Of a stretch of 64,000 nucleotides of DNA, positions 37,490 through 46,384 are shown one piece after another (positions within the stretch are counted from its first letter, which is position 1; every line of letters begins with the position of its first letter). Both the position numbers and the translations under genes were made by a program. Source of the stretch: Aquimarina sp. Aq78 (GTDB lineage: Bacteria; Bacteroidota; Bacteroidia; Flavobacteriales; Flavobacteriaceae); contig NZ_OMKA01000001.1 of NCBI RefSeq assembly GCF_900299525.1, positions 620,001 to 684,000 on the forward strand, given 5' to 3'. Below the pieces are notes generated by a model that saw only the letters and a program-made list of their open reading frames with translations, did no database searches and was not told where the DNA came from.

Positions 37490-39520
37490 TTAAATAAGTC
37501 CGTTATATTTTCGTGCAAACCACTCTATAGTAAGTAACAAAATAACTATTGCCAAAAGATATTTCCAGTCTATTAAAGATACTACATTTTCCTTATTTTT
37601 CTGTATGGTTTGATATCTTTGATCTTCTAGCAGTTCTTTTATAAGCGTGTCTTTTTGGTTTAAATAATATGACTTCCCATTAGTATTAGTAGCTACTTGC
37701 TTTAGTTTTGTTACATCTGCATTAAGAAATTGTTGTTCTACATCATATTCTAGAATTGCAAAACTTCCAGAACGTGCTATATTCTCACCTAATACTGTTA
37801 CTGTATATTCATAATTTCCTGCTTCAAGATTACTCAAATCTACTTCATATGAATTATTTTTCAATAACATAGGAATAGTCTGGGTAGCTTCTGTTTCTTT
37901 ATTTTTAATCGAAATCCTTAAATTTCCTCTCCTGTCAAATTCATAATTCTTTGTAAAATACTCTGCTTTAATAACAACACTGGCATTACCATAATAAAAT
38001 GACTCTGAGATGGTATTTAATCTACTCTTTCTTTTATTAGAAGCCAGATACTGGATTAGTTTACCAAAAAACTCGTCAAAATCTTCAAATTTTTGAGTAT
38101 CTAAATAATTTTGAGCTCTCCATCTCCATATTCCTTCTCCAAACAAAACTGCTTCTCTTATCCCTCCCCGTTCTATAGTAGCAAGTAATATTTCTTCAGT
38201 ATCAATATTACTTACCGTTCTGTATAATAAAGGGTCGTGATTGGAATTCATTCTAATTTCGCCAAAAGTTCCTATTAAAGGAGGGTAACTTTGAAAACCA
38301 ATATCTTCTTGAAGAAATGCTCCATAATTATTATTATATCTGGGAACATAATATTCATTTTGCCGTGTAATTTCCTGGGTATACTTATTTTGGATCCTAT
38401 TAAGAAAAACCCAATCTGTTTTTGGGCCGGTAATCGTAAAATAATTTTTTTTCAGAGTATTTAATTTTTCATAAACTCCTCTATATCTGGTGTTGGGTTG
38501 ATATAGTATAACTAACTGATAATCGTTTAAATCCCTCTTCTCATTAGGTTTACTAATCGTAATACTTCGTCTTTCATTGCTTTCAACACTTTTCTTTATA
38601 GCTCCAAGATCTGGGTGTACTATATCACTTATCAATAAGACATTGGTTTTTTGATCAATTACCTCTACTGCAAAAGTTTTTGAATTATTTATTGTATTTT
38701 TTTCTATATCCAAAGGTGTCAATACGGCAACATATTGATTTACACCTACTCTATTAGCCGGAAGCGTAAAATTAACCACTGTAGAGTTATTTGCTCCTGA
38801 GAAAGAAACAGGTTGAGAAAAAATTGTATTACTTCCTGATTTTACTTGAAATATAGTTGTAATCTCCTCATTACCAGAATATGTAAGAATTACCTCTACG
38901 GGAAATTTATTTTTTAAATATGCATAACGATTAACATTAAGTTGTTGAATTTTTGTATCCAATACCTTAATTGTATCTCCAGAAATAATTGGATACACAG
39001 CTTGCTTATACCCTAAACTACTAAACTGATAATCTTTACCATAAGTTTGATTTCCATCTGTGATCACAATTGTGGGTGCAATTGTATTTTTATGAATTTG
39101 CTCAAGTTCTTCTAACGCTTTTGAAATATTGGTCTGTTTTTGATCAAAAGAAAAACGTAAAGAATCATTTAATTTATCAGAAAACGAATAATAAGTAATG
39201 TCAAACCTTTCATTGAGTTCTTCATGCTCTGTAATTTGATTTGCAAACTGAGTAACATCCTGATCTTGCTTAAGATATTTTATTGAAGAAGAATTATCCA
39301 CTGCAACCACCAAAACCGGTTTCTCTATATAGTATGTATTCTTCTTGAAGGTAGGATTAATTAACAACAATAATAGCGCAAAAACGCTAAGGAAACGTAA
39401 AAAAGCAAAAAACAGGATATTTTTTTTCCTGTTTTTTGTCTTATACCAATATTGAAACAATGCAACAATTAGTGCTGTTATAAAAGCGGCTATGATCAAT
39501 AAGATTGTTTGTGTTTGCAT
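37490..39520 (-). CDS. VWA-domain membrane protein
   Basis: 676 residues. Two N-terminal transmembrane helices (about 5-24 and 36-56) are followed by a von Willebrand A-like domain at about 66-200, with MIDAS-type DNSSS (D74-S78) and IVITDGNQTYG. A middle beta-rich domain and a glutamine-amidotransferase-like region follow (about 285-460, NVLLISDIVHPDLG, AVLFGEGIWRWR). The protein ends in a C-terminal helix at about 648-668. This layout resembles BatA-associated VWA/DUF4159-like proteins. It is co-transcribed with the prohibitin-like gene. I infer a membrane-quality or adhesion role, with low confidence. Confidence 0.7.
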   Translation of the reverse strand: MQTQTILLIIAAFITALIVALFQYWYKTKNRKKNILFFAFLRFLSVFALLLLLINPTFKKNTYYIEKPVLVVAVDNSSSIKYLKQDQDVTQFANQITEHEELNERFDITYYSFSDKLNDSLRFSFDQKQTNISKALEELEQIHKNTIAPTIVITDGNQTYGKDYQFSSLGYKQAVYPIISGDTIKVLDTKIQQLNVNRYAYLKNKFPVEVILTYSGNEEITTIFQVKSGSNTIFSQPVSFSGANNSTVVNFTLPANRVGVNQYVAVLTPLDIEKNTINNSKTFAVEVIDQKTNVLLISDIVHPDLGAIKKSVESNERRSITISKPNEKRDLNDYQLVILYQPNTRYRGVYEKLNTLKKNYFTITGPKTDWVFLNRIQNKYTQEITRQNEYYVPRYNNNYGAFLQEDIGFQSYPPLIGTFGEIRMNSNHDPLLYRTVSNIDTEEILLATIERGGIREAVLFGEGIWRWRAQNYLDTQKFEDFDEFFGKLIQYLASNKRKSRLNTISESFYYGNASVVIKAEYFTKNYEFDRRGNLRISIKNKETEATQTIPMLLKNNSYEVDLSNLEAGNYEYTVTVLGENIARSGSFAILEYDVEQQFLNADVTKLKQVATNTNGKSYYLNQKDTLIKELLEDQRYQTIQKNKENVVSLIDWKYLLAIVILLLTIEWFARKYNGLI

Positions 39521-39685
39521 TCTATAAATTACAATATACGATGGTCGAGTTACGAATTACGGTTCGTCTTAGAGCGTTAAGTGCAACTCTTTTCATACAA
39601 GTTGAAATTTAATAACTTTAGAATCAAAAAATATTAAAATATTCAAAAAAAAATGATTCTGAAACCGCTCATCGTAATTCTAAAA

Positions 39686-40432
39686 TCAGGTAAGCATTCC
39701 TCCATCCACATTAAGTACTTGTCCTGTAATATATGCACTTAAATCACTTGCCAGAAACAAACATGTATTTGCAATATCTTCTGGACTACCACCTCGTTTT
39801 AGCGGAATAGCATTACGCCATCCTTCGACAACTTTTTCGTCAAGTTTTTCTGTCATTTCAGTTTCAATAAAACCGGGTGCAACTACATTACTTCTAATAT
39901 TTCTAGATCCAAGCTCTAACGCAACAGATTTTGAAAAGCCAATAATTCCTGCTTTTGAAGCTGCATAATTAGCTTGACCTGCATTACCTTTTACTCCAAC
40001 AACAGAACTCATGTTTATTATACTTCCTTTACGTTGTTTAAGCATAGTTCTTTGAACAGCCTTAGTCATATTAAATACGCTTTTCAGGTTTACTTCGATA
40101 ACTTTATCAAAATCTTCCTCACTCATACGCATTAAAAGGTTATCCTTTGTAATACCTGCATTATTCACTAAAACATCAATACTACCAAATGTTTCTAAGA
40201 CATCTGCAGCTAATTCCTGTGCCTGATCGTAACTTGCAGCATTACTTTGATACCCTTTAGCTTTTATTCCTAATCCATTTAATTCTTTTTCTAATGTCTT
40301 AGCTGCTTCAACAGAAGAACTATAAGTGAAAGCAATATTAGCTCCTTGCTGTGCAAAAATTTCTGCTATTCCTTTGCCAATACCACGAGTAGCTCCAGTG
40401 ATAATAGCTGTTTTACCTTGTAAAAGATTCAT
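39686..40432 (-). CDS. fabG: 3-oxoacyl-[ACP] reductase
   Basis: 248-residue short-chain dehydrogenase. The NADP-binding loop is [10 protein letters not shown] near residue 13, NNAG appears in [12 protein letters not shown], the catalytic triad is Ser in INMSSVVG with Tyr and Lys in ANYAASKAG, and the C-terminal [12 protein letters not shown] is typical of FabG. It reduces 3-oxoacyl-ACP in fatty acid elongation. It is monocistronic with a consensus promoter upstream. Confidence 0.95.
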   Translation of the reverse strand: MNLLQGKTAIITGATRGIGKGIAEIFAQQGANIAFTYSSSVEAAKTLEKELNGLGIKAKGYQSNAASYDQAQELAADVLETFGSIDVLVNNAGITKDNLLMRMSEEDFDKVIEVNLKSVFNMTKAVQRTMLKQRKGSIINMSSVVGVKGNAGQANYAASKAGIIGFSKSVALELGSRNIRSNVVAPGFIETEMTEKLDEKVVEGWRNAIPLKRGGSPEDIANTCLFLASDLSAYITGQVLNVDGGMLT

Positions 40433-40489
40433 TCGTTATGTTTATAATTTTTGTGGTATCTAAACCCGTTATAATTTGCAATGTGAATT

Positions 40490-40516
40490 CAAATATAAGA
40501 ATTACAAACAGGTCAA
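40490..40516 (-). promoter_or_regulatory. fabG promoter
   Basis: The -7 element TATATTTG (40490-40497) matches TAnnTTTG exactly, with TTG at 40514-40516 after a 16-bp spacer. It lies 57 bp upstream of the fabG ATG. Confidence 0.6.
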
Positions 40517-40521
40517 CAGCA

Positions 40522-40551
40522 ATAAACCCTGTGATTTCTCACAGGGTTTAT
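40522..40551 (-). terminator. Terminator hairpin after the M16 protease gene
   Basis: A perfect 13-bp stem ATAAACCCTGTGA / TCACAGGGTTTAT with loop TTTC, 24 bp after the stop at 40576. It has only a weak U-tract. Confidence 0.75.
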
Positions 40552-40575
40552 AAATTAATAATCGTTTATCTGATT

Positions 40576-43557
40576 TTACAGTTTTATATCTTCATTTTTC
40601 TTCTCGTAATTAAAAAGATAATCAACATCCATTTCTTTAACTACACCTAATTTAGATAACGCATCCATATTTACATCTTTTTTATTACCAACTACAAGTA
40701 CGTTATAGGTTTCTCCTTTTATATTTTCATTAAAGAAAGACTTAAGATCTTCCAGAGTCATATCTTTAATGGTATTATACATTTCTTCTCGGTTATCATT
40801 ATCGATTCCTCTTTTCTTCAATCCTTCATAAGTCCAGAAAATTTTAGATTTAGTTATACGCTGAGCAGCAATTTTCTTTAATGTTGCTTCTTTTGCAGCG
40901 TTAAACTGTTCTTCTGCTTCTGGCATATTAGTCATTAAATCCATCATTGCATCTACTGCCTGAGGCATTTTATTTGCCTGGGTACCTATATATGCATATA
41001 CATAATTAGAATCTCCTTTTTCTGATGCTGTTGAATATGCAGAAAATGCAGAGTATGCTAATGATTTTGACTCTCTAATTTCTTGAAACACTATAGACGA
41101 TAATCCACTACCAAAGTATGTATTAAACAATCTTGAAGCTGCCATTTTACCAGAATCAAACTCTGATCCTTTTGCCAAAAATATCATTTCACTCTGTACC
41201 ATATCATAATCAACAAAGTACACATTACCTCCGGTTTCTTTTTGGACGTATTTAACTTCTTCTGGATAGTCTAACAATTCACCCTGAACCTTATGATTTT
41301 TGTTTATAGAAGCTATTGCTGCATCTACATCTTTACCATAATAAAATATACGTTGTTTAAAATTACGAAGCTCTTTAATTTTATCTACTAATTCCTGTGG
41401 ATTAACAGCCTGCAACTCTCCTATTGTATAGATATTACGTAAAGGAGAATTATCACCATACATACCATAGCTCATCAACCCATTCCATAAAATATTTCCT
41501 TTTTGCGTTTTTGAATCCTGACGTCCTTTTGCTATCTGATCTACATATTTTGCATATGTTTCCTGGTTAGGAACTGCATTAGTCCATAAATGCTCTAATA
41601 AAGCCAAGCCTGCATCAAGGTTTTCTTTTAATCCAGAAATACCGACATAAGTTTTATCAGAACCTGCATTTACAAAATAATCAATCCCTAGTTTATAGAA
41701 TTCCTTTTTCAGTTCTTCTGGAGAGTATTTATCTGTACCTAAATAATCTAAATATCCTGTTGCCAGAGAAACTTTACGATCATTATCTCTTCCCATATCA
41801 AAAATGATACTCAGACTAAATAAGTCATTATTAGGATTATCAATATAAGATACTTTTAATTCACTAGTTGTCTTAGTTTCTTTAATTGCTGATTTATAAT
41901 CAATATACTTAGGTGTTAAAGCAGGAGTTTCTTGCTGAGCAAATGCCTTGATAAATTCTGATTGTTTATCTCTGTTTAACTCTACAGGAGTAATACCGGG
42001 ATTTTCTACTTTAGTAATATTTTTATCTTCTCCTTTACGCTTGTATATCACCACATAATTATCCTTATAAAAAGAATTTGCAAAATCTACTAATTCTTGT
42101 TTTGAAACTTTCTTAAGCTCATTTAAAAATTCGACTTTATCTTTCCAATCTTCTCTATGAATAAATGCATTGTAATATGCCGAAGCTAATGCAGTATTAT
42201 TTTCATATTCTCTTGTTTGGCTAAGTTTTAGGTCATTAACCACTGCAGAAATCATCCACTCGTCAAACTCTCCTTTTTTTAACTTATCGATTTGAGAGAG
42301 CAATAAATCTTTCACTTCATCCAGAGTCTGATCTGCTTTTGGTGATCCATAAAATTGATGGTACCCATAATCATTTAAAAATGTAGGTGAACAACCTGCA
42401 TTTTGAACTACTTGCTTTTGATTTAAGTTCAAATCAATTAGACCAGCATTACCATTAGCCAATAACATATCTGCTAGTGTTAGCAATTTTTCTTCTTTTG
42501 TACCAATAGCACCAGAACGAAATGCTACAGAGACAGATTCTGCAGTAGGTCCAAATACTTCTTTAATAACCGGACTGGTTATTGGGTCTTCTTTTGGTAA
42601 TACGGGGTGAACAACTTCTTTCTTCTCAAAACTACCAAAAGCTTTGTTTACTTTCTGTATAGTTTGATCAAAATCAATATCTCCAACCAATACCATAGCC
42701 ATATTATTAGGAACATAATACTTGTCAAAATAATTATGTATCGCTACCATTGAAGGATTCTTAAGATGCTCAGAGGTTCCTATTGTTTTTTGTTGCCCAT
42801 ATGGGTGATTGGGGAACAACCCTTCTAGCATTGCAGCGTATGATTTCCATCCATCGCTATCCTGTCCTCTATTAAATTCTTCATAAACAGCTTCTAACTC
42901 TGTATGAAACAAACGCAATACCAGTTGGCTAAATCGCTCACTTTCTACATTAAGCCATTTATCTAGTTCATTAGCCGGGATTTTGTTTTTATATACAGTC
43001 TCTTCAAACCACGTATGTGCATTGGTTCCTTCTGCTCCTAAAGAACTAATCATTTTATCATATTCATTAGATATAGATATTTTTGAGGCTTCGAAAGAAA
43101 CTTCATCAATCTTCTTATATATCTCCTTCTTTTTATCTGCATCTGTTTCTGCTTTATGTTGTTCATATAAATCAGAAATCTGTTGTAGTAATACTTTTTC
43201 TTTTTCAAAATCCTGAGTACCTATCTCATCAGTACCTTTAAAAACCATATGCTCTAAATAATGAGCAAGCCCCGTAGCTTCTTTAGGGTCATAATTTGAA
43301 CCAGCTCGTACGGCTATAAAAGTTTGAATTTTTGGTTCTTCTTCATTTTTAGCTAAATATACTTTTAAGCCATTCTCCAAGGTATATAGTCTTAACCCTG
43401 TTGGATCGTTAGTAACAGTTTCATAGTTGAAACCTGCTGTGTCGGTATGTTGTTCGACTTTAATTTCTTGCGAAACACTCGTTTCTGATGATGATTTTTT
43501 ACAATTGCTAAGACAAATGACTGACAGCAATAACAAAACCGTTTTAATTAATTTCAT
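40576..43557 (-). CDS. M16 family zinc metalloprotease (two tandem modules)
   Basis: 993 residues. A signal peptide ends near LSNC-K (possible lipoprotein, but Asn at -1 is unusual). The inverted zinc motif HxxEH is seen as GLAHYLEHMVFKGT (H99, E102, H103), with the distal glutamate in ELEAVYEEFNRG. A second, inactive M16 half begins near residue 510. This is the size of fused periplasmic M16 peptidases (PqqL/insulinase type), which degrade peptides in the periplasm. It is monocistronic, with a strong terminator. Confidence 0.93.
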   Translation of the reverse strand: MKLIKTVLLLLSVICLSNCKKSSSETSVSQEIKVEQHTDTAGFNYETVTNDPTGLRLYTLENGLKVYLAKNEEEPKIQTFIAVRAGSNYDPKEATGLAHYLEHMVFKGTDEIGTQDFEKEKVLLQQISDLYEQHKAETDADKKKEIYKKIDEVSFEASKISISNEYDKMISSLGAEGTNAHTWFEETVYKNKIPANELDKWLNVESERFSQLVLRLFHTELEAVYEEFNRGQDSDGWKSYAAMLEGLFPNHPYGQQKTIGTSEHLKNPSMVAIHNYFDKYYVPNNMAMVLVGDIDFDQTIQKVNKAFGSFEKKEVVHPVLPKEDPITSPVIKEVFGPTAESVSVAFRSGAIGTKEEKLLTLADMLLANGNAGLIDLNLNQKQVVQNAGCSPTFLNDYGYHQFYGSPKADQTLDEVKDLLLSQIDKLKKGEFDEWMISAVVNDLKLSQTREYENNTALASAYYNAFIHREDWKDKVEFLNELKKVSKQELVDFANSFYKDNYVVIYKRKGEDKNITKVENPGITPVELNRDKQSEFIKAFAQQETPALTPKYIDYKSAIKETKTTSELKVSYIDNPNNDLFSLSIIFDMGRDNDRKVSLATGYLDYLGTDKYSPEELKKEFYKLGIDYFVNAGSDKTYVGISGLKENLDAGLALLEHLWTNAVPNQETYAKYVDQIAKGRQDSKTQKGNILWNGLMSYGMYGDNSPLRNIYTIGELQAVNPQELVDKIKELRNFKQRIFYYGKDVDAAIASINKNHKVQGELLDYPEEVKYVQKETGGNVYFVDYDMVQSEMIFLAKGSEFDSGKMAASRLFNTYFGSGLSSIVFQEIRESKSLAYSAFSAYSTASEKGDSNYVYAYIGTQANKMPQAVDAMMDLMTNMPEAEEQFNAAKEATLKKIAAQRITKSKIFWTYEGLKKRGIDNDNREEMYNTIKDMTLEDLKSFFNENIKGETYNVLVVGNKKDVNMDALSKLGVVKEMDVDYLFNYEKKNEDIKL

Positions 43558-43749
43558 ATGTTATTTTAATTATTTTATGGTGCCTTGTAACACACCAGAG
43601 TTGATTATATGAGTTAGTTTATAATTAATGTACTATAATACGTGTAGTAATTATCAATGTTACAAATATTAAGGTTTTTTTAACAGTATTTGCCGTAATT
43701 GAAAGAAAAGAAGTAATGCATATTATATCAAGGGCAACGGTATCCCTTT

Positions 43750-43795
43750 AAAAAAATAGCCATCTCCCTATAAAGTTTAAAAAGGAAGATGGCTA
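43750..43795 (-). terminator. Terminator after double-glycine peptide 1
   Basis: A 12-bp minus-strand stem (UAGCCAUCUUCC with GGGAGAUGGCUA; one U-G), followed by U7. It ends the leftward unit of double-glycine peptides and lipoprotein. A second small hairpin CATTAGAA / TTCTAATG lies at 43815-43833. Confidence 0.88.
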
Positions 43796-43834
43796 ACTAT
43801 TAAAGATTTGTTACCATTAGAAATTTTCTAATGA

Positions 43835-44071
43835 TTATGGAGTATAAAATACGACCGTAGGTGTACCTCCTCCGTCATAACAGTGCTGAGTCATATTAAG
43901 TCCTGCAGGGCCTGTAGAAGAAGCATTTCCTTCCCAACCTGGACCTTCTGGAAAATCACATGTTACCTGTACATGCGTACCTATATTCCTTCGACCTCCT
44001 TTGATGTTTTTTAACTCGCTTTTATTTAGAGTTAACCCTAAACTTGAAATGTTTTTTAACATATGTTTCAT
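43835..44071 (-). CDS. Small peptide with double-glycine leader (RiPP/bacteriocin-like)
   Basis: 78 residues from the ATG at 44071 (upstream in-frame ATGs give a poor N terminus). The leader MKHMLKNISSLGLTLNKSEL continues KNIKGG, ending in a double glycine at 25-26, typical of Bacteroidota natural-product precursors cleaved by C39-type peptidases. The predicted core (52 residues, RRNIGTHVQVTCDFPEGPGW onward) has two cysteines (TCDF, QHCYDG) and a Gly-rich tail. No C39 transporter or modification enzyme lies in the window. It is 136 bp downstream of a 547-residue lipoprotein gene and is followed by a strong terminator. Confidence 0.65.
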   Translation of the reverse strand: MKHMLKNISSLGLTLNKSELKNIKGGRRNIGTHVQVTCDFPEGPGWEGNASSTGPAGLNMTQHCYDGGGTPTVVFYTP

Positions 44072-44207
44072 TTTTTTAATTTTAATTATTGTGAATCGTT
44101 TATTCTTTCTTTTGATGGTTGATATACACTTCAATCTTGAATAACAGTCAACCATTTGCGCATTCATTTTGACAACAAGCTCCATAGCTGGTATAGAACC
44201 TAATTAA

Positions 44208-45851
44208 TTAATCAGTGTATATTATTCTACTTCCTTTCCAGGTGTTTCCTTTTCTTGAAGCTCCTACAAAATCCATTTTTACATCATCATAGTCATATAA
44301 GTGAGGTATTATAATGTTACCTAAGGCATCTCCAACATTAGAAATATCTGTAGAATAATTTCCTTGAGCATCAACATTGACATTAAACTTAAAACCTAAT
44401 CCAAAATTATAATCTAAGCGATTAACAATTTTCTTCGTATTTGCTACTCTTTTTTCTAAATCTACATAGTTCATATAAACAACCGTAGGAGTATAAATAA
44501 TATGTGTTACATTTTTTGGTTGTCTATTCTTATATGATTGAACTATACTTTTTGCTCCCTGCCATACGCCTTGATAAAATAACTCTCTCATTTTATTTAC
44601 AGACAAATCATAACCTGGAGTATCTGAAAGAAATTCTGTAACAACAACTTCGCTTATAAACGGAATATCTGGGAATGGTGGTTTTTGATATTGATTTTGG
44701 TAGTTAATAATTTGTGATTGACTATCGAAAACTTTGTCCTCAAAGAAATATAATTTTTGAGGAGCATACGATTGAGGGAAATTAGGAATATCTATCGTGT
44801 ATTTAAAAGAAGCCTGACTAATAGACAAGGCTACTTCATCCGTTTTTTTAGCATGCCATCCCCATCCTTTTTTTTGATGCTTAACTTTTACACCTATAGA
44901 ATTCCAAATTAAATAATTTTCTTTCCAATATTTTGTTTTGGTTCTATACTTTGAATCAAAATTAGCAAAACATTTTTTAGTCACACCAAACAAACCAAAA
45001 CCATTATTAAGAAATCCATTTAATGTATCACAACCACCTAAATTATCTATCAAGTTTACTAAATTTTGTGTGTGATCAACTGGTGGAGTATAACCTCCGC
45101 CACCTCCGCCTCCATAGTCGCAGTCATCATTAAAGAATTCTTCCATACCAGAATTAAAAAAACCACATACTTCTTCCTGTGGATACATTAACTTATGGGT
45201 CGTTGGTAAGGATTTTGTTATTTGAGAAGTTAGTTTAATATTACCTCTCCTTAGAGATTTAGGCTCAGGTGTCAAGTATTCAATATCATTAACTCGAATA
45301 TAATTGTCTAAAAGTTGTTTTTCATTTTTATGAACAGAAAACAGACCACTATATGTGTATTTGTACAACGTGTCGTTTACAATTATCTCTCTTTCATCAT
45401 TAAGAATAGAGGCAAATTCGTCATCTGCAATCAATTCATCATCAAACTCTATAACCAACTCTCCTTCTTTATCAATCTCTATTGGAATAATAAGTGTAGC
45501 ACGTGGATTGATAGAAAGTAACTTCTGTATTTTAGCCTTTTTCTTTTCTGAAAACTCCATAATTCTTTTCTGGTCGTTTTCTTTAAAGTGTGGGTATAAA
45601 GGTTTAAAGCCTTTTTGATAGAATAAGTCTAATTTAACTTCTTTATCTTCATCACTTAATTCTTTCAAATCTTTGATTGTACTTTCTAATACGTCTTTAT
45701 TAGAAAAAGATAGAATTCCATTTTGAACTTCGATTTTACCTCCAATTTTACTTTCAATTGATTGGTTGTCTATCAATTCGATAGTATCATCTTTTTGACA
45801 AGAAACTAATAATAGAATACTAACTATTAATAAATATTTGATTTTTTTCAT
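44208..45851 (-). CDS. Large lipoprotein of unknown function
   Basis: 547 residues. A lipoprotein signal peptide carries the lipobox LLVSC (Cys18) followed by QKDD. A mostly helical/charged N-terminal half follows (about 30-220). A seven-glycine linker with flanking cysteines lies at about 245-255 (DDCDYGGGG). The C-terminal half (about 260-547) is rich in aromatic residues (WKENYLIWNSIGVKVKHQKK, HIIYTPTVVYMNYVDLEKRV). I do not recognise the family. It sits between two double-glycine peptides and downstream of the CHAT protease operon, so it may be a surface partner or substrate. That is inference from context. Confidence 0.6.
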   Translation of the reverse strand: MKKIKYLLIVSILLLVSCQKDDTIELIDNQSIESKIGGKIEVQNGILSFSNKDVLESTIKDLKELSDEDKEVKLDLFYQKGFKPLYPHFKENDQKRIMEFSEKKKAKIQKLLSINPRATLIIPIEIDKEGELVIEFDDELIADDEFASILNDEREIIVNDTLYKYTYSGLFSVHKNEKQLLDNYIRVNDIEYLTPEPKSLRRGNIKLTSQITKSLPTTHKLMYPQEEVCGFFNSGMEEFFNDDCDYGGGGGGGYTPPVDHTQNLVNLIDNLGGCDTLNGFLNNGFGLFGVTKKCFANFDSKYRTKTKYWKENYLIWNSIGVKVKHQKKGWGWHAKKTDEVALSISQASFKYTIDIPNFPQSYAPQKLYFFEDKVFDSQSQIINYQNQYQKPPFPDIPFISEVVVTEFLSDTPGYDLSVNKMRELFYQGVWQGAKSIVQSYKNRQPKNVTHIIYTPTVVYMNYVDLEKRVANTKKIVNRLDYNFGLGFKFNVNVDAQGNYSTDISNVGDALGNIIIPHLYDYDDVKMDFVGASRKGNTWKGSRIIYTD

Positions 45852-46032
45852 TTCATTATTTTTAAAAAATTTGTTTAGGATTTAACATTTTTATTTGATT
45901 TGTATCCGGAAAGGAACTTACAGTATATTATTCTGATTGTTTAATCATCAAGGCATATCTATTTCAGTAGAAAAATATGAGCTTTAAACGATGTACTGTT
46001 TGTTTACCTAATCCTCTAGTTTGATTTTTAGA

Positions 46033-46212
46033 TTATAGACAATGACGACCTGCCGGGTATCTACCAGTTTGTTTTTCAAACGTGGCACATACTCCACTAC
46101 TACAATCAGAATTCTTACTACAAGTATCAGGAGCAGCTATGTAAAGACCTCCAAAAATTGTTTTTTGCTCTTTTTTTGGTAAAACTTTACCTAAATTATT
46201 TAAGTTCTTCAT
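46033..46212 (-). CDS. Small cysteine-rich peptide with double-glycine leader
   Basis: 59 residues from the ATG at 46212; the in-frame extension to 46260 is not convincing. The leader MKNLNNLGKVLPKKEQKTIF then GG at 21-22 is a canonical bacteriocin/ComC-type leader. The predicted core has 37 residues and four cysteines spaced 5, 4 and 15 residues apart (DTCSKNSDCSSGVC, RHC), as if for two disulfides. A 13-codon ORF (46209-46250) ends in an ATGA overlap with this start. The 30-bp motif at 46351-46380 lies 139 bp upstream. Confidence 0.7.
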   Translation of the reverse strand: MKNLNNLGKVLPKKEQKTIFGGLYIAAPDTCSKNSDCSSGVCATFEKQTGRYPAGRHCL

Positions 46213-46350
46213 AAAATTAAAAATTTGATAATCATACTTAATGTGAACATTTCCAGACACTCACAGTATATGTCTATTCTTCGCGAAAGAATTTTTATGA
46301 TATAATTAGAAAAGAAAAAAAAGATTCTCTTTTAATAATTATGCTGTCCT

Positions 46351-46380
46351 GTGACCATAATCAGTATTTTGTTACCCAAA
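46351..46380 (-). promoter_or_regulatory. Copy B of the bipartite GGTAAC motif
   Basis: On the minus strand: TTTGGGTAACAAAAT, nine bases, then GGTCAC. The 15-mer is identical to copy A at 49576-49590, and the second element sits at the same spacing. It starts 4 bp after the CHAT gene stop and points towards the double-glycine peptide. Confidence 0.6.
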
Positions 46381-46384
46381 AAAA

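Noticed and set aside
39541..39600. Partly repeated CGAGTTACGAATTACGG-like sequence upstream of the VWA gene
   Set aside because: Imperfect and unpaired; it does not form a clear terminator, riboswitch or attenuator.
46209..46250. A 13-codon ORF ending in an ATGA overlap with the double-glycine peptide start
   Set aside because: Too short and AT-rich to judge; translational coupling is possible but unsupported, so it is noted only in the peptide entry.
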